Shown in pieces: positions 25,626 through 40,600 of a stretch of DNA of 64,000 nt (position 1 is its first letter; the number at the start of each line of letters is the position of its first letter). The stretch is from Sipunculus nudus (Eukaryota > Annelida > Sipuncula > Golfingiida > Sipunculidae). A program made the translations under genes and the position numbers. Under the pieces are notes generated by a model. That model searched no databases. It saw nothing but the letters and a program-made list of their open reading frames with translations, and was not told where the DNA came from. The DNA is taken from the NCBI GenBank assembly GCA_026874595.1, contig CM049308.1:78478124-78542123 (forward strand). Reading direction: 5' to 3'.

Positions 25626-28600
25626 TATTTATTAAGAGAGAACTAAAAACAAAGCCATGTGAAATTGTATGTATACTTGTACAACTGACAACAAGAGATG
25701 TTTGTGTTAAGCAAAAAGTTTATCACAATAGCCAGAGTTCAGTTTACTTATATTATCACATAATATTGTAATGCAGCTTGTCCTAATGTCCACAATTTAG
25801 TCAAGGATAATACTCACACAGAATATAAGTTTATTTAAACAGAAAAGCTGATTACATTTTAATGTATGCTTTAATACTAAGTAGAAGTCTTTATTTATAC
25901 ATCTACAATAGGTCTTGACAGATTTTATATTTTATATACTGTAATACATACACAATGCCACACTAATTTCATACCTAAAGCCAAATATTTCAGCAATTTC
26001 AAAAAAATTTAATTATTGCAAAATTACAAAGGTACTGGTATATGTGAACAAGTGATTGACACTCAAATGTGCCAAACCCCCTGATGATAACTACATAATT
26101 ATGATAACTGCTATGACAACCACCCATTTATGACGACCACCCCACCGTGAAGATCACCCCACAAAATGACCCACAATCTAAGATGACCCCCCCCCCCCCC
26201 CCACCACTTATGATGACTGGTCAACTGTGATAACCACCCTATAATGATGATTACACTTCATGATGACAAAGAAACTTTGATGACCAAACCCACTACTATG
26301 ATCACCCCTCTGTGACCACCTTACTGTGCTGCCCAGCAAACTGATGTCGAGAGCCACCAAACTGACAAGCCATATATGCTGACCACCCCTCTACAATGAC
26401 CAACCCAACGAGATCACCAGCAAACTGTGGTCATTAAACAGACAATGATCACTAACCCACTACAGTGACCCAACATACCATGACGACTAACAACTATGAT
26501 GACAAAACCTATGATGATAACCACTGTGGTGATCACTGCACTATGAAGTCAATGATAATATAATTTTTCTGAAGCTGGGTCAGAAATGGGTAATCCCACA
26601 ACGTGGATCAACAACCACCCCACTACCTGTATCAACAACCAAACATTGAGGTCCCAAAGAAGGTCACCTTGGCAGGATTTAAGTATACATTTCATAGAAA
26701 AGCTTTTCTGAATATATTAAGTTGGCTTCTTTTTATGCTCACAATAGATCTGCCAAACTTAAGATCTGTATGTAACATATTAAAATATATTTTTGGTTAT
26801 TAATATGTATATGGATGTGTAACCATATACCTGGACCATTTGGTCGAATTTATATCTGAATACAGAGCTTCTTGTAAATTGTTTGTGCGATGTCAATTTA
26901 ACAATGTAATAATTATGCTTTTATTAACAAGATTACACAAGCAATATATTCATAATCAATCCATGATCAGGTATTAAGCATGGAAATGACTACAATGCTG
27001 ACTTATTCAGTGTCTGTATCATGTGGCTTCACCATCAGTGACTGCTGAGTAAAGCTGGTAAAAACCTCACACATATGATGGCATGGTGAAGTAATTAAAG
27101 TCAATTTGCTTTCAAAAGCATTCTTCCAATGTTTCCGATATCAAATAGTTATACATCTGATGTTCTTATAAGACTGTACTTGTATTGATCTACAATTCTG
27201 TGTGGTCCACAAAATAAATAGTTGAAGAATTCATTCAAATGTCTTTATTGTTTCTTTCTAATCACCAGATATCTTGTTGAATATATGTGTGTGTATGTGT
27301 ATGGTTGCAGCTGATAAGTAGACATGAACATAAATGTATGGGTAATACCATCCAGCTGGTCTATCCAGAGGACAAAGATTTTGTAATAATACACAGTTAA
27401 ATCAACAGTAGTATTATCAGAAATTGAAAGTATGGACCTCCCAAAAGCCTTGGAAAAGCATATATAAAGACAATGTAAGCTAATCAGACAGCCTTTTGCA
27501 AGCTCTCACTTGTCTAATAGATATGACTGAGGAAGTGCTCAGATACCTGTGCTTGTTTTATCATCTAAATGCCAGACTTGCCTACAAATATGGCAGGTGT
27601 TACACCACCATACATTTTTGGGAATATATTCCATCTTTTTTTAACATTTTTTCAGGATATTAATGTCAGTATATCAACAAAAATAATTTTACACAGGCCT
27701 TACAAAATTAAAATTTTCTATTTATAACTGACCAGATCAGATACATTCAACATGTGCAAGGCACATTGTCATATTAATATCAATATTTACACAGGTAAAC
27801 AGAGAGCATTCACCCTGGACACAAGGTCATATTAATATTCACGAAGGTCAACAGTTATGGACAATCTCCCTGGGCACAAGGTCATTTCAATATTCATTCA
27901 GATCAACAGTCATGAGCATTCTCCCTTGACATGATAATATTAATGTTCATAGAAGCCAACATTCATAAGCATGCTCCCTGGAGAGAGGGTCACATTAATA
28001 TTCATACAGGTCAACAGTCATGAGCATTCTCCCCTGACATGACAATGTTAATGTTCATAGAAGCCAACATTCATAAGCATGCTCCCTGGAGAGAAGATCA
28101 CATTAATATTCATACAGGTCAGCAGTCATGAGCATTTTTCCCTTGACACAAGATCATCTTAATATACCTAGGTGTAAACAGTCATGGCCATACCTCTTGG
28201 GGTAAGTGGTTTGGATAGCTGTGACTATTGGTCATAACTTTGCAGGTGATATGAACGCAGCTGTAGAGTTTGATTTTACAGAAATTTTATTACAGCCTTT
28301 GAATTAATATGAACAATTTGGGCCAAGACATGCAAAAGTTATCTCAAATACCTTAAGTGGGCAAGGTATTTTGACATCATGTTAGCTAGGCCAAAACCAT
28401 AACCTTAACCACACCCCAAGAATATTTTAAATACCATATTTCTTTGCAAAAACGACAAAACCTCATAATTTTGCATCAGACCTTAGTTGAAAAGCTGCCC
28501 AAAAGAGGCTAAATCTCATTTCCTAATGGAATAATTTATGTAGGAATGCCAAAAGGATCAGGCAGTATTTGCCTGTGAATGGCAACTAATGTGAGAGAGC

Positions 28601-31600
28601 AGCCTTGTTTAACAAACTTCCATGTGGCAGGAGAAATTATGGCCAGTTCAGTGATGAGTCTGTAATGATTTACTGAGGTTTTGAACAGCAGGTGACAAAC
28701 ACAATTCTAATGGAACATTCAGATACAGCAGGTGACTGACACCATTCTAATGGAACATTCAGATACAGCAGGTGACTAACACCATTCAAATGGAACATTC
28801 AGACACAGCAGGCGACTGACACCATTCTAATGGAACATTCAGATACAGCAGGCGACTGACACCATTCTAATGGAACATTCAGACACAGCAGGTGACTGAC
28901 ACCATTCTAATAGAACATTCAGACACAGCAGATGACTGACACCATTCTAATGGAACATTCAGACACAGCAGGTGACTGACACCATTCTAATAGAACATTC
29001 AGACACAGCAGATGAATGACACCATTCTAATGAAACATTCAGATACAGCAGGCGACTAACACCATTCTAATGGAACATTCAGACACAGCAGGCGACTAAC
29101 ACCATTCTAATTGAACATTCAGACACAGCAGGTGACTAACACCATTCTAATGGAACATTCAGACACAGCAGGTGACTGACACCATTCTAATGGAACATTC
29201 AGACACAGCAGGTGACTGACACCATTCTAATGGAACATTCAGACACAGCAGGTGACTGACACCATTCTAATGGAACATTCAGACACAGCAGGCGACTGAC
29301 ACCATTCTAATGGAACATTCAGACACAGCAGGTGACTGACACCATTCTAATGGAACATTCAGACACAGCAGGTGACTGACACCATTCTAATGGAACATTC
29401 AGATACAGCAGGTGACTGACACCATTCTAATGGAACATTCAGACACAGCAGGTGACTGACACCATTCTAATAGAACATTCAGACACAGCAGGTGACTGAC
29501 ACCAGTCCAATGGAACATTCAGACACAGAAGGTGACTGACACCATTCAAATGGAACATTCAGACACAGCAGACGACTGACACCATTCTAATGGAACATTC
29601 AGATACAGCAGGTGACTGACACCATTCTAATGGAACATTCAGATACAGCAGGTGACTGACACCATTCTAATGGAACATTCAGACACAGCAGGCGACTGAC
29701 ACCATTCTAATGGAACATTCAGACACAGCAGGTGACTGACACCATTCTAATGGAACATTCAGACACAGCAGGTGACTGACATCATTCTAATAGAACATTC
29801 AGACACAGCAGGTGACTGACACCATTCTAATGGAACATTCAGACACAGCAGGTGACTGACACCATTCTAATGGAACATTCAGATACAGCAGGTGACTGAC
29901 ACCATTCTAATGGAACATTCAGACACAGCAGGTGACTAACACCATTCTAATGGAACATTCAGACACAGCAGGTGACTGACACCATTCTAATGGAACATTC
30001 AGATACAGCAGGTGACTGACACCATTCTAATGGAACATTCAGATACAGCAGGCAACTGACACCATTCTAATGGAGCATTCAGACACAGCAGGCGACTGAC
30101 ACCATTCTAATGGAGCATTCAGATACAGCAGGTCACAGCAGGTGACTGACACCATTCCAATGGAACATTCAGACACAGCAGGTGACTGACACCATTCTAA
30201 TGGAACATTCAGATACAGCAGGTGACTGACACCATTCCAATGGAACATTCAGACACAGCAGGTGACTGACACCATTCTAATGGAACAATCAGACACAGCA
30301 GGTGACTGACACCATTCTAATGGAACATTCAGATACAGCAGGTGACTGACACCATTCTAATGGAGCATTCAGACACAGCAGGCGACTGACACCATTCTAA
30401 TGGAGCATTCAGATACAGCAGGTGACTGACACCATTCCAATGGAACATTCAGACACAGCAGGTGACTGACACCATTCTAATGGAACATTCAGACACAGCA
30501 GGTGACTGACACCATTCTAATGGAACATTCAGACAAAGCAGGTGACTGACACCATTCTAATGGAACATTCAGATACAGCAGGCGACTGACACCATTCTAA
30601 TGGAACATTCAGATACAGCAGGCGACTGACACCATTCTAATGGAGCATTCAGACACAGCAGGCAACTGACACCATTCTAATGGAGCATTCAGATACAGCA
30701 GGTGACTGACACCATTCCAATGGAACATTCAGACACAGCAGGTGACTGACACCATTCTAATGGAACATTCAGACACAGCAGGTGACTGACAGCATTCCAA
30801 TGGAACATTCAGACACAGCAGGTGACTGACACCATTCTAATGGAACATTCAGACACAGCAGGTGACTAACACCATTCTAATGGAACATTCAGACACAGCA
30901 GGCGACTGACACCATTCTAATGGAACATTCAGACACAGCAGGCGACTGACACCATTCTAATTGAACATTCAGATACAGCAGGTGACTAACACGATTCCAA
31001 TGGAACATTCAGACACAGCAGGTGACTGACACCATTCTAAAGGAACATTCAGATACAGCAGGTGACTGACACCATTCTAATGGAACTTCAGACACAGCAG
31101 GTGACTGACAGCATTCTGATGGAACATTCAGACACAGCAGTTGACTGACACCATTCTAATGGAACTTCAGACACAACAAGGGTTACTCACGATGGAGAAC
31201 ATCTTCCTGATGAACCTGAATGCCGGTAACGAGGCATAGGTCTCCTCATCTTCACTGAAAAGTAGAACAATGAAAATATAACTAAAGGTGGCCAAGTAGA
31301 ACATATAACATGCACACTCAGCCTGACAGGTCCATACTACGTGACCCACAGTTTATAGTATTTAGCTGATGTTGGTCATAAAGTTTGTTTTATCCATGGA
31401 ATTTAGGATAGATAAAAGTTTAGATGTCAACAACAGGACATGGGTGAATCCAGACTATACTAAGGCAATGACTGACCCAAATTTGAATGAAACTGAATAA
31501 TATTTAGGAAAGATGAAGCATGGAAACAAAAACCTGACAAGACAGACAAACTAAAATCAATGTCCCCTGTTCCCAAGAAGCAGGGGACAATATGATCATA

Positions 31601-34600
31601 TGTTAAATTTATTCCTGGTGTCAAAAACACCTTGACCACAGGTCTACATAAATGTCTTGGTAGCTAAGGTAATATTATTATAAATATGCCAATACACTGA
31701 TATTAAAATGTAGAGGAGCAGTTGAGAAAACTGTGACCTTATTACAAAAATGGATGTCTATTTGGTGCAAATTTGGTTAGGACCTGGCTCAGTTAAAAAG
31801 GGCAGACACAATAAAAATGTTTTTTTTAATATATCTGATAAATTTTTAAGTTATAGTTTCTGTTTCCTGTGAATGTAGGGCTTTTGTCTCTGATACATGA
31901 TGTCATACAATGATGGCATATGATATTCCTTTTCAAAAAGGCTGGATAAGATCACTAACCAAGTCTGCCATGTTGGCTTCAGCTGGTCGAGCATATGTTG
32001 CACTAGTCTCTGGAACATCTGGAATAAATAACGGTCAGGTTCTTCACAATGTAAATATACACAACGACTCTACCAGATTCTTCACAATGTAAGCATTAAA
32101 TGATACGTGAGAATATACACAGACCCTACCAGATTACTTGACATAAGGAGACAGATTTTAAATGCGAAGTCACCTAGAATCTACATTAAAGCATCTGAAG
32201 TATTCAAAACAGAAGAAACTGTTTTTAATTGTCAAAACAACATGGAAAACTATAGTTTATTCTTTTACCTGAACAGTTATGAGGGAGATTTAATATTAGA
32301 ATAGTTTTAAATTATATAAAAACTTGGGACACAGACATAATTACAATAGCTCCTTACTTATCTTAGCTGTATCTCTGTGTACCAGTAGGTGTTTTTTTAG
32401 TTTTAAGCCAATACTTACTGCTCTAGCCATCTGTATTGGACATTTGATTAGTATTTGCTGTGGCCACCAGTCATCTTCAGCCATAGTCCCCAGAAACCAC
32501 TGGAATCATAACATTTCAAAACCTTGAAATATATAACTATTACACACATCCATATTTCATTTTTCAAATATGGTACTACTAAAACATCCAGACAGAGTGA
32601 GGATGGGTTTGTTTCAAATGGTGGTCATTCTACCATTACTATTATCTAGAAATAAAGTCAGCTTTACCTTCTAGAAATATACTTTTGATCTCTAGGTTGT
32701 AAAGTCACCTTTTGCATTTCAGTTTTCATCTCCTTAATATATATAACAGGATTAAAGACAGTATAATTACATGACCACATGGTGCACAAAACAGAGACAC
32801 AAGCTCTTATTGGCCCTCTGCCTAACAGGTGTTATCAAACCAATGAAAGCTGGTGTCACATGTTTAAAATTTGGGCTGGATACACAATGCAAGACCACGC
32901 TTTCAGTGGTCTGATTAAAATAACCCTGGTGTTCCTGCCCAGAGAAACCTGCCATACCAAGCAGAGGTTACACAAAACGATGTCTTTGATTACTGTAGTG
33001 TATAACCGCTGTGTGGGGTGCATAATTTTTCAGGTTAATTGGAACTTGTCAAGAACCATGATCTGAAGTTTGTGTCATCCACAATTGTTGAGCATTAAGT
33101 TCTGCACAAGATATGAGAATAGTTGATTTGAAAAGTTTATACTAGATTATATACACAATTTTATCCAGTAATAGGAATTATGCATGAATCATATGTGTCA
33201 TTTAGGAATTGAGAAAAAAATCACTTTGTTAATCCTGGTATTTCAAATGAGGCCAAACAATACAAGAGTATATTGTATAGTAAAACTGAGAATTTACCTC
33301 ACAAGCCGCTGGACATGCGTTGAACTGTTTTGTTAGCAGCTCTATCCACTGTAACATGGTTGGCTGTAAAATACACAGCAATGTATCAATCTGACTTTTC
33401 ATTCAACTGTATCACTTCTTTTTTAATTTTTTTTTTATTCTAGTTAAATATTTCTTAGTTTCAAACAGCTCGAGTTAAAACATCATTTTAAAGCTTTTCC
33501 AGGAATGTAATTAAAATATTCTTGCAAGTACTAGATAAACAAACAAGCATACTGCCCATAATTTTGCACTGAAAAAGACTTCCCTTTGAGAGATGATCAT
33601 TCTATTTTAAGAATTACTGCATTTTTTTTACTGTTTGGTTGTATTCAATATTTTGAAATTGGTTCATTAAGGCCAAAATGAAAAAAGGTATGGTTCTCAC
33701 GCACTTTTTTCAGAAATCAATGTGGGCGGGTGGTTTTTTTATTTTTAAGTTTTTGCTATGTTTCGATAAAAATGTCAAATGATAATGGGAAAAACATGAT
33801 AATAACAGATTTATTTTGCTAAATAAGTAAATGCACTAGATAACAAAGGAAATTGTATGATTTTATCTTCTTGAAAGAAATGTCTGAGCAGCTGCAACTC
33901 AAAATTGGTACGTTTCTATTGAAAATAAAAATTTCTGATGCGGGGGTTTAAAATTGATGCGGGCGGTGCCTGAGAACCATACCTTTTATTTTTTTTTGCC
34001 TAATCATTCTCGTTGTAATAGTAACAAAAGGATGAAAAATAAGTATTATGAGTTCACATCAAACTACCTTTTCCTTGGCATGTATGAGAGTCTCCAGTAC
34101 AAAAGATGTCCCAAGTTTGGCTATCGTCAACTGGACTTTCTGGTCAGAGTCATTCTTTGGTAGTGTTGATGGTACATAAGAACACATCTGCCACATGAAC
34201 CTGTGAAGAAGAAATTTACTTTTATAATTTGTGTTGATTTCCATTTGTATGCTGTAGTTGTCTTTTTGTTCTGGATGGTTTCAAATCTGCATTATTTGCA
34301 AAAATGTTATTATGGAAATAAAACACTTGTGAATAAGAAGCCCTATAGTCAAAGGGAAATTGTAAAGCAAAATACTGATATAAAAAATTAAACCTTACCC
34401 ATAATCAAGGACTGCTATAATAAATGTAATCAAACCTTTCAAATAATTTGCTGATAATGCACAAGAACTTCACATATTCTATGTTGTTTTGATATTAGTT
34501 ATACTGAATTTACTCTGTACAAGGTAAGATTGCAAAAGTTGAACATCTCATAATACTGATAATGTGAAAATCTTGAAATTTTGACCCTGAAAATATGAAA

Positions 34601-37600
34601 CTAACCACAGTATATTTCTATATACATTCTTAAAACTTCAATGTCAGGAATAAAGTGTTAGTCGGACCTGTCAACTGAATGTAGTTGAAGGTACACGTAT
34701 GATTACAGCAGTTTTTTAATATTTCTAGATTTCAGTTTTGAGAATGATTTGTTGGTCACAGGAGATATTGAGTTGATACAGTAAATCGACTGTGGTTGAG
34801 TTAAAATGCTTAGCTTTAATTTCCTTGATTTACACATTGTTACACTTACCCAAAGTATGAATGTTCAAACAAATTCCGGTCTTGCAGAAACTGCATGTTA
34901 TCTTGCCAGATCCACTGGAAGATAAAATCAATCATAATTCAGTAATTCACATGATAATGTGAACAAATACTTTGAACACCATTAAGTAGGTTAAGTAAGG
35001 TTTGTTACATATTTCCAGTGATGCCTCCCTAAGAGTTATATAAACAAATTTTAAATGTTTTAAAAGGAAAGAACCAATATGAATTATGATCTGATAGTGT
35101 ACTGATATTAATTTTACCAATTAAAAAAAAAATTCTGAAAAGTAAATATCAATATAACCTGAAAAAGATTTTAAATTAGTTTTCTTGTAAAAATCGAGAG
35201 AATTTATAACAGCATAAAACAGCACCACCAAATTTATTGATAATTAAAACATAACTAAATTCTTTGATATATCTTATATGGGCAGAGAGTATTGTGTATC
35301 TGGTAATGACTAGATAAATGCTTACATCAGCCAGCTCTTGTGACAGCTCAATTTTATATTTTGGTACATCCAGCACCTCTTCTTCTTCCTCCATTCTATG
35401 AGAGTCCTCCCCCTGGCCGGCAGGGATCCTCTCATAAAACAACATGTAAGCACTATTTGTCTGCATCATAAAGACAAGACAGAAGATCAAGGCAATGAAA
35501 AACATGATTAATAGTCAAAAAAGTGAAAACAGATCATCACACACAAACATAGAGACACATATAAAGTACAGCTGCATCTTTTAATAGAGATATCTGAATT
35601 TAAATTATTTATTTCTTAGTAAATGCCCTCACTGACAGAATGAAATGTCTGAAGTTCTGAACACTTCTTAATAAATAATCTTTATCAATATATTAATAAA
35701 TTAAATCTGATTAATCTTGCACAGTTGACACAGTGGCAATAACAAATCTGAATGTAAGACATATCACAACAATATCTCACCTTTTCAAAAGAGAAGTCCA
35801 TGAACTTATCTGTGACTTGATCATATGTTTTACTCTAAAAACACAAAATTCAGTACATAAAATTTAAAAACAAAATAATAATACAAAAAAAGAAGAAAAA
35901 TCAGCACTTTCTTACTGATCATAAAAGCCCTTGATTTAATTTGCAATGTGGTATACATTCTCTCTATGCATTAAGACAATGATGCAGAAATCAGAAATAA
36001 ATTATGTATAATTTTCTATAAAAACAGTTACAAGGAAAGTACAAACATCTATTATGTCTGTAGGTTTAAAAACAGAAAAAGATACTTCATCATGAATATG
36101 CATGTGAAAATAACCATATTAAAAAAATATGACTACTGGTTTGACTCTAGAAATGAATATTTTATCATGAATATGCATGTGACATGAAGCATGAATATTC
36201 ATTACCGTCATTTCTCCTCCAAAACACTCCTGTGCAATCTGTGCGGGATCAAAAGGCTTCACTTCTGCATCATTGAACAAGTACCTGCAACATATTCACT
36301 GCTCTACATGTTGTACCTTTCTACATGACTAAACACATTGTGTATGCATATTATATAACAATATCCTAAATAATGAATTAAGATTTACTTCACATTCCAT
36401 TTTGCCTTCAAGAAATAAAACAGGGATTTTTTTTTTAAATCATACATTCCAGAAAAACTATTTACAATTATATGAATTCAAATGAATCCTCAGTCACTGA
36501 TTTCACGTTGAAACCTAGAAAAGCCAAATATAATTTCAGCTGTATATATCTTCATGTTGGTATTTGCGAATATGATTAATTAAACTAATCCTGAAGCAAA
36601 TAGGTCACATTATAGGAGCCTAACTCCACTGCCACTGAGAATTTTTTAAGGTGATAACATACAAATTGTCATAATTTTATTAGAGAATCTGAAGTGAGTA
36701 TATAAGAACAGATTTAAGCTCTATCTGTGGAATATTAGAGACGGCGTACCATTTATCTTGTCCCTGTTCATTCTTGCTGAGACGATCACGGATAAAGCTG
36801 TAGTAATGGCCGCCGTCTGCTGTACCTGTGTGTACTGTCACACCGATCAGCTCATAATCATAACTCTCAGCCTCGGGGGACCTCACCTCCTCAATATCTG
36901 TGGTGAAACAAAGGGTATAAAATCTTATGGTGTAAAAATATATCATATACAGCAATTAAAATAAGGATGGTTAATGAACAGAGCACTAACAAATTGGCCA
37001 CCAAAATTGAAACAAACAATATACAATCTGAACAAAAAACTAACTGAAATAAATATAAAATGTACCTTCTCTATATTGATTATTAAACTGTACAAAATGG
37101 ATACTGCTGAAACTGAGTAAAACCAAAACTTAATGGTATATGTATTTCACTAGACTGATATCCTAAAACTATTCAAAGGTTTTAATGTTAAAAATTTCAA
37201 ATTTATATTATGATTCTACAATGATTTGTATCAGAGCAAAAAAATCCAATTTCCTTGACAAAGCAGACATTTAGATAAATGCACAGCAAAGACACACCAG
37301 AGTCAGCTGAACTGATCTTGTCTGACTGGATGAGGTTCTGCTCCATGTAGCCGGCCATGTCAAGTCGTAGCGGGAACGAAAAGTGCGTGTTAACCTTCTC
37401 CTTCATCATCGTCACCATGTTAAACGTGTACCGCATGGTGTTGAAGCAAAGGATCTTGGGAAGTCGCTTGAAACATGCCCTGAAATACAATGGTTATTAT
37501 TATAGGTGAATAAATTAAATGACCATGGACTATTAAGAATATGCCCTTAACATTCAATGTTATTATTTCTGGTTCATATTTTACACTGTAAAAGGCTTGT

Positions 37601-40600
37601 AAGGCTGGACCATTCTATGAAAATACAGAAAGTAATAAATCTTTTTTTTTTTCCAAATGACTCCTGGTATTTTATTATCTTGCTGTGCAATCAAAATTTT
37701 AAAAGACAAGCCTGATAAATGATCCTGTCAGTTTTTACTAAAATTGATCAAAGAAAATAGTTTAATATTGTGTGAGTGATGGCACTGAAAAGCTTTGATA
37801 CATTCATAAAATGAAATTTCCTACACAACTTTAGACCAATGAGAACTTGCATTACTCAATAATTACAAAACCACTCCAACCAAAATCATGTGCATACAAT
37901 AAACACAGCATCTCCATCACAACTAATTTTGCAAAACAATGACCTTGCTCTAATGACCTCAACTGACCTTTTTTCTGCTCTGACCTTCTTTTGACATTCA
38001 GAACAAGTATACATATTGTCTCCTTCAAGGGTATCTTTCACAGTCACCTCATTCAGGGACTCCTGTAAATATAATTAATATTACATAAATCATCAACATA
38101 TATTAAATGTTTCAGTAACTACTCAGGTGATATCTATATGTAATGTTAAGGAAACATGTAAACTATCCGTTATTCATTCAGAATAATTCATAGTGCTGAT
38201 CTCCATAATTTACTGATTTATATACTACTGTGATAGCTCACAAATGCTTAGAGTTAAATGAGCAGCAAATTACAAGACAGAAAACCAAAGAAGATCAAAC
38301 ACATGAACAAAATCCTGCTGTGCTTGATTATTCTTAAATGAATATTACTTTATCACCGGTTGTGTGCCAATTAATCAATTATATCAATGACCGGTCATTT
38401 TTTTTCAAAATCAATTAAATTGGTTGTACTTTCACATGATCGATCACAAATTATTATAAAATACAAAGATGTCATAATATACAGAAAAAATTATAACGTC
38501 CAGTCAGAGACTCTGAGAGATGGGACACAAAGTAATGAACAGTATTTAAAGTGTTACCTTTACCTATTAGAGTGATGTACAAGTTAAACTGAATTTACTC
38601 AGCAAATACGTAAGGTATAATTCTATACAACTGATTTCAAGGGTTTTCTAGAAGATACATTAAATAACTGATTAATAATCAATAATCCGTTGTTTTATTT
38701 CTATCAATCATCAAACATAATTTGACAACCAATTCCTTCTGCTAGTTATGGTTAGCCATAGATTATCACTGATAACCATTTGGTTTACCAGTAGACAGAT
38801 TGCTGCATGTAACACAACTTTAATGCATATCTGACAATAACACAAATTAAAACTTGTCAGAGGTTGCACTTCACTTATGCAGGACAAAAAAAAACCTTTC
38901 CTTGATAAGAAAACTTCTGCGTGTTCTGTCAAAAGATACCTAAAAGTAATATTATACAACACATCTTCCAGGTTTCTGCAGTTGAAATCTATGTTCACAT
39001 GTATACTCAGTAATCTCAGTATATCACTTACGTAAAGGTTTTTCATGTCAGACACCTGACAGCGGACCGTGTAGAACTCCTCCTTGGTCCTACTGACATG
39101 TTGGCAGTCCTGAATAAGAACAAGTTTGAATCATCATACAAGTCCTACACAATTAAATAAAGAAATTCTTTAAAGTTAACATGCATTATTTTCCTTTTTA
39201 TTTTTTTTCATTAGGATAGGTCCATGGCCTGTTGGTGGCACTTTCTACTGAATGAGGATGAAGGTATTTATATGATAAGGATGATATGTCATTACTAAGC
39301 CTTCTGGATTTCAGGTTTTATATGCACGGGGTTAAGAGTATTCCAGAAGTCATAACCTGTCGTTAAGAATTTATTTAGTTACATGGTACGCCTAACCTAA
39401 TATTCAGTGATCGAATACTTTGTCATTCTTAAAGTATAATTAAATGGCTTCACTCAGTATGTTTCCCTATGTAATGAATTATATTATTAAACATTTCTAC
39501 AATAAACCTTATACTGCTTTTACTCCTGTGAAACAGACAAGTCTCTGTATCATCTGTTAAGGGAAGAATTTTAACTAACAGAGCAAATATTGGCTGTGTT
39601 ATTTGCAGTGCTCTACAAATCATTCATTCATGAAAAATCAAGGTGTAATTGATGACCACATGCATAATGCAACAGTTCATTTGATTAACACTAAATATAC
39701 AGATAAAAAAAGTTTCATTTATCAAGGAAACAACATTTATATATGAAGATAAACAAGTTCAGCTCACCAGTGACACAACATTATTTGTGATGACTCCACC
39801 AAATAAGCTCTTCACCAAAGATTTCTGAAAAGTCAAGAATTGAGATTTTAAATGAATCCATAGGTTTAGCCTACTTAAAGAAGAGAAATCTTGTTAGGTT
39901 AAGATTAACCAACAATCGAAGATGTCACAAAACTCTTGTGATCCAATAAATTATCCCTTGGCCCAACCTCTTTGGGCCCCAGGTGCTCAACAGGCCAAAT
40001 AATGCATGGTTGTAGTATGTCTTTGGGTCAGATGCAAATAATCTTGTTTACACACACAGCAGCATTTCGGGATCAGCTCCATCATGGCTCATTCAAATGC
40101 ACTTGAAAATGATGAAATTGCCTTTGAAAATGATGATGTATTATACTGAAGCCACTTATCCTGTTGCCACACAAGGTTTTGAAAACTGCATTCAGGGTGA
40201 AGTGTCATGACTAATATTTCAGATACAAGGTTTACTAGAGAATATACACTAAATAAGATGAAAAAACGTTGGGTACAGCTGATTTTTATCCAAATAGTGA
40301 TTGCTATTTTAAATGCATTCAACACATGAAGAAAGTTAGTGCCAACTAAATCAGTCCTGTGACATGACCACACCCTTAAATAACCAGTATCTACTGATAT
40401 TAGCTGAGCATAAGATAGCTTGTCATTAATCAGTAATGACGTTGTCCAGTGTATGTACATACCAGGCCTGGGGACATTTCCTCCAGTTTACTGATGAGAT
40501 CTGTGAAGAACTCTGTCATGTCCTTTTGCTCCCCAGTGTTCAGGGGTTGGTGGTCCATAGTGTACACTTTACAAAAGCTGCGGGGGTTGTACGCCTTCCT

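Noticed and set aside
30039-30248. Minus-strand 69-aa ORF (repetitive WCQSPAVSECSIGM)
   Set aside because: Translation of the 40-bp minisatellite; 40 is not a multiple of three and variants do not preserve a frame.
28683-31178. CRISPR-like array
   Set aside because: Directly abutting 40-bp units without unique spacers, in a eukaryotic intron: a minisatellite.
38340-38470. ATCGATCA/CAATTAAT-rich stretches (also near 2640-2970 and 41400-41500) as a shared element
   Set aside because: Similar in flavour but I could not align them convincingly; probably AT-rich coincidence.
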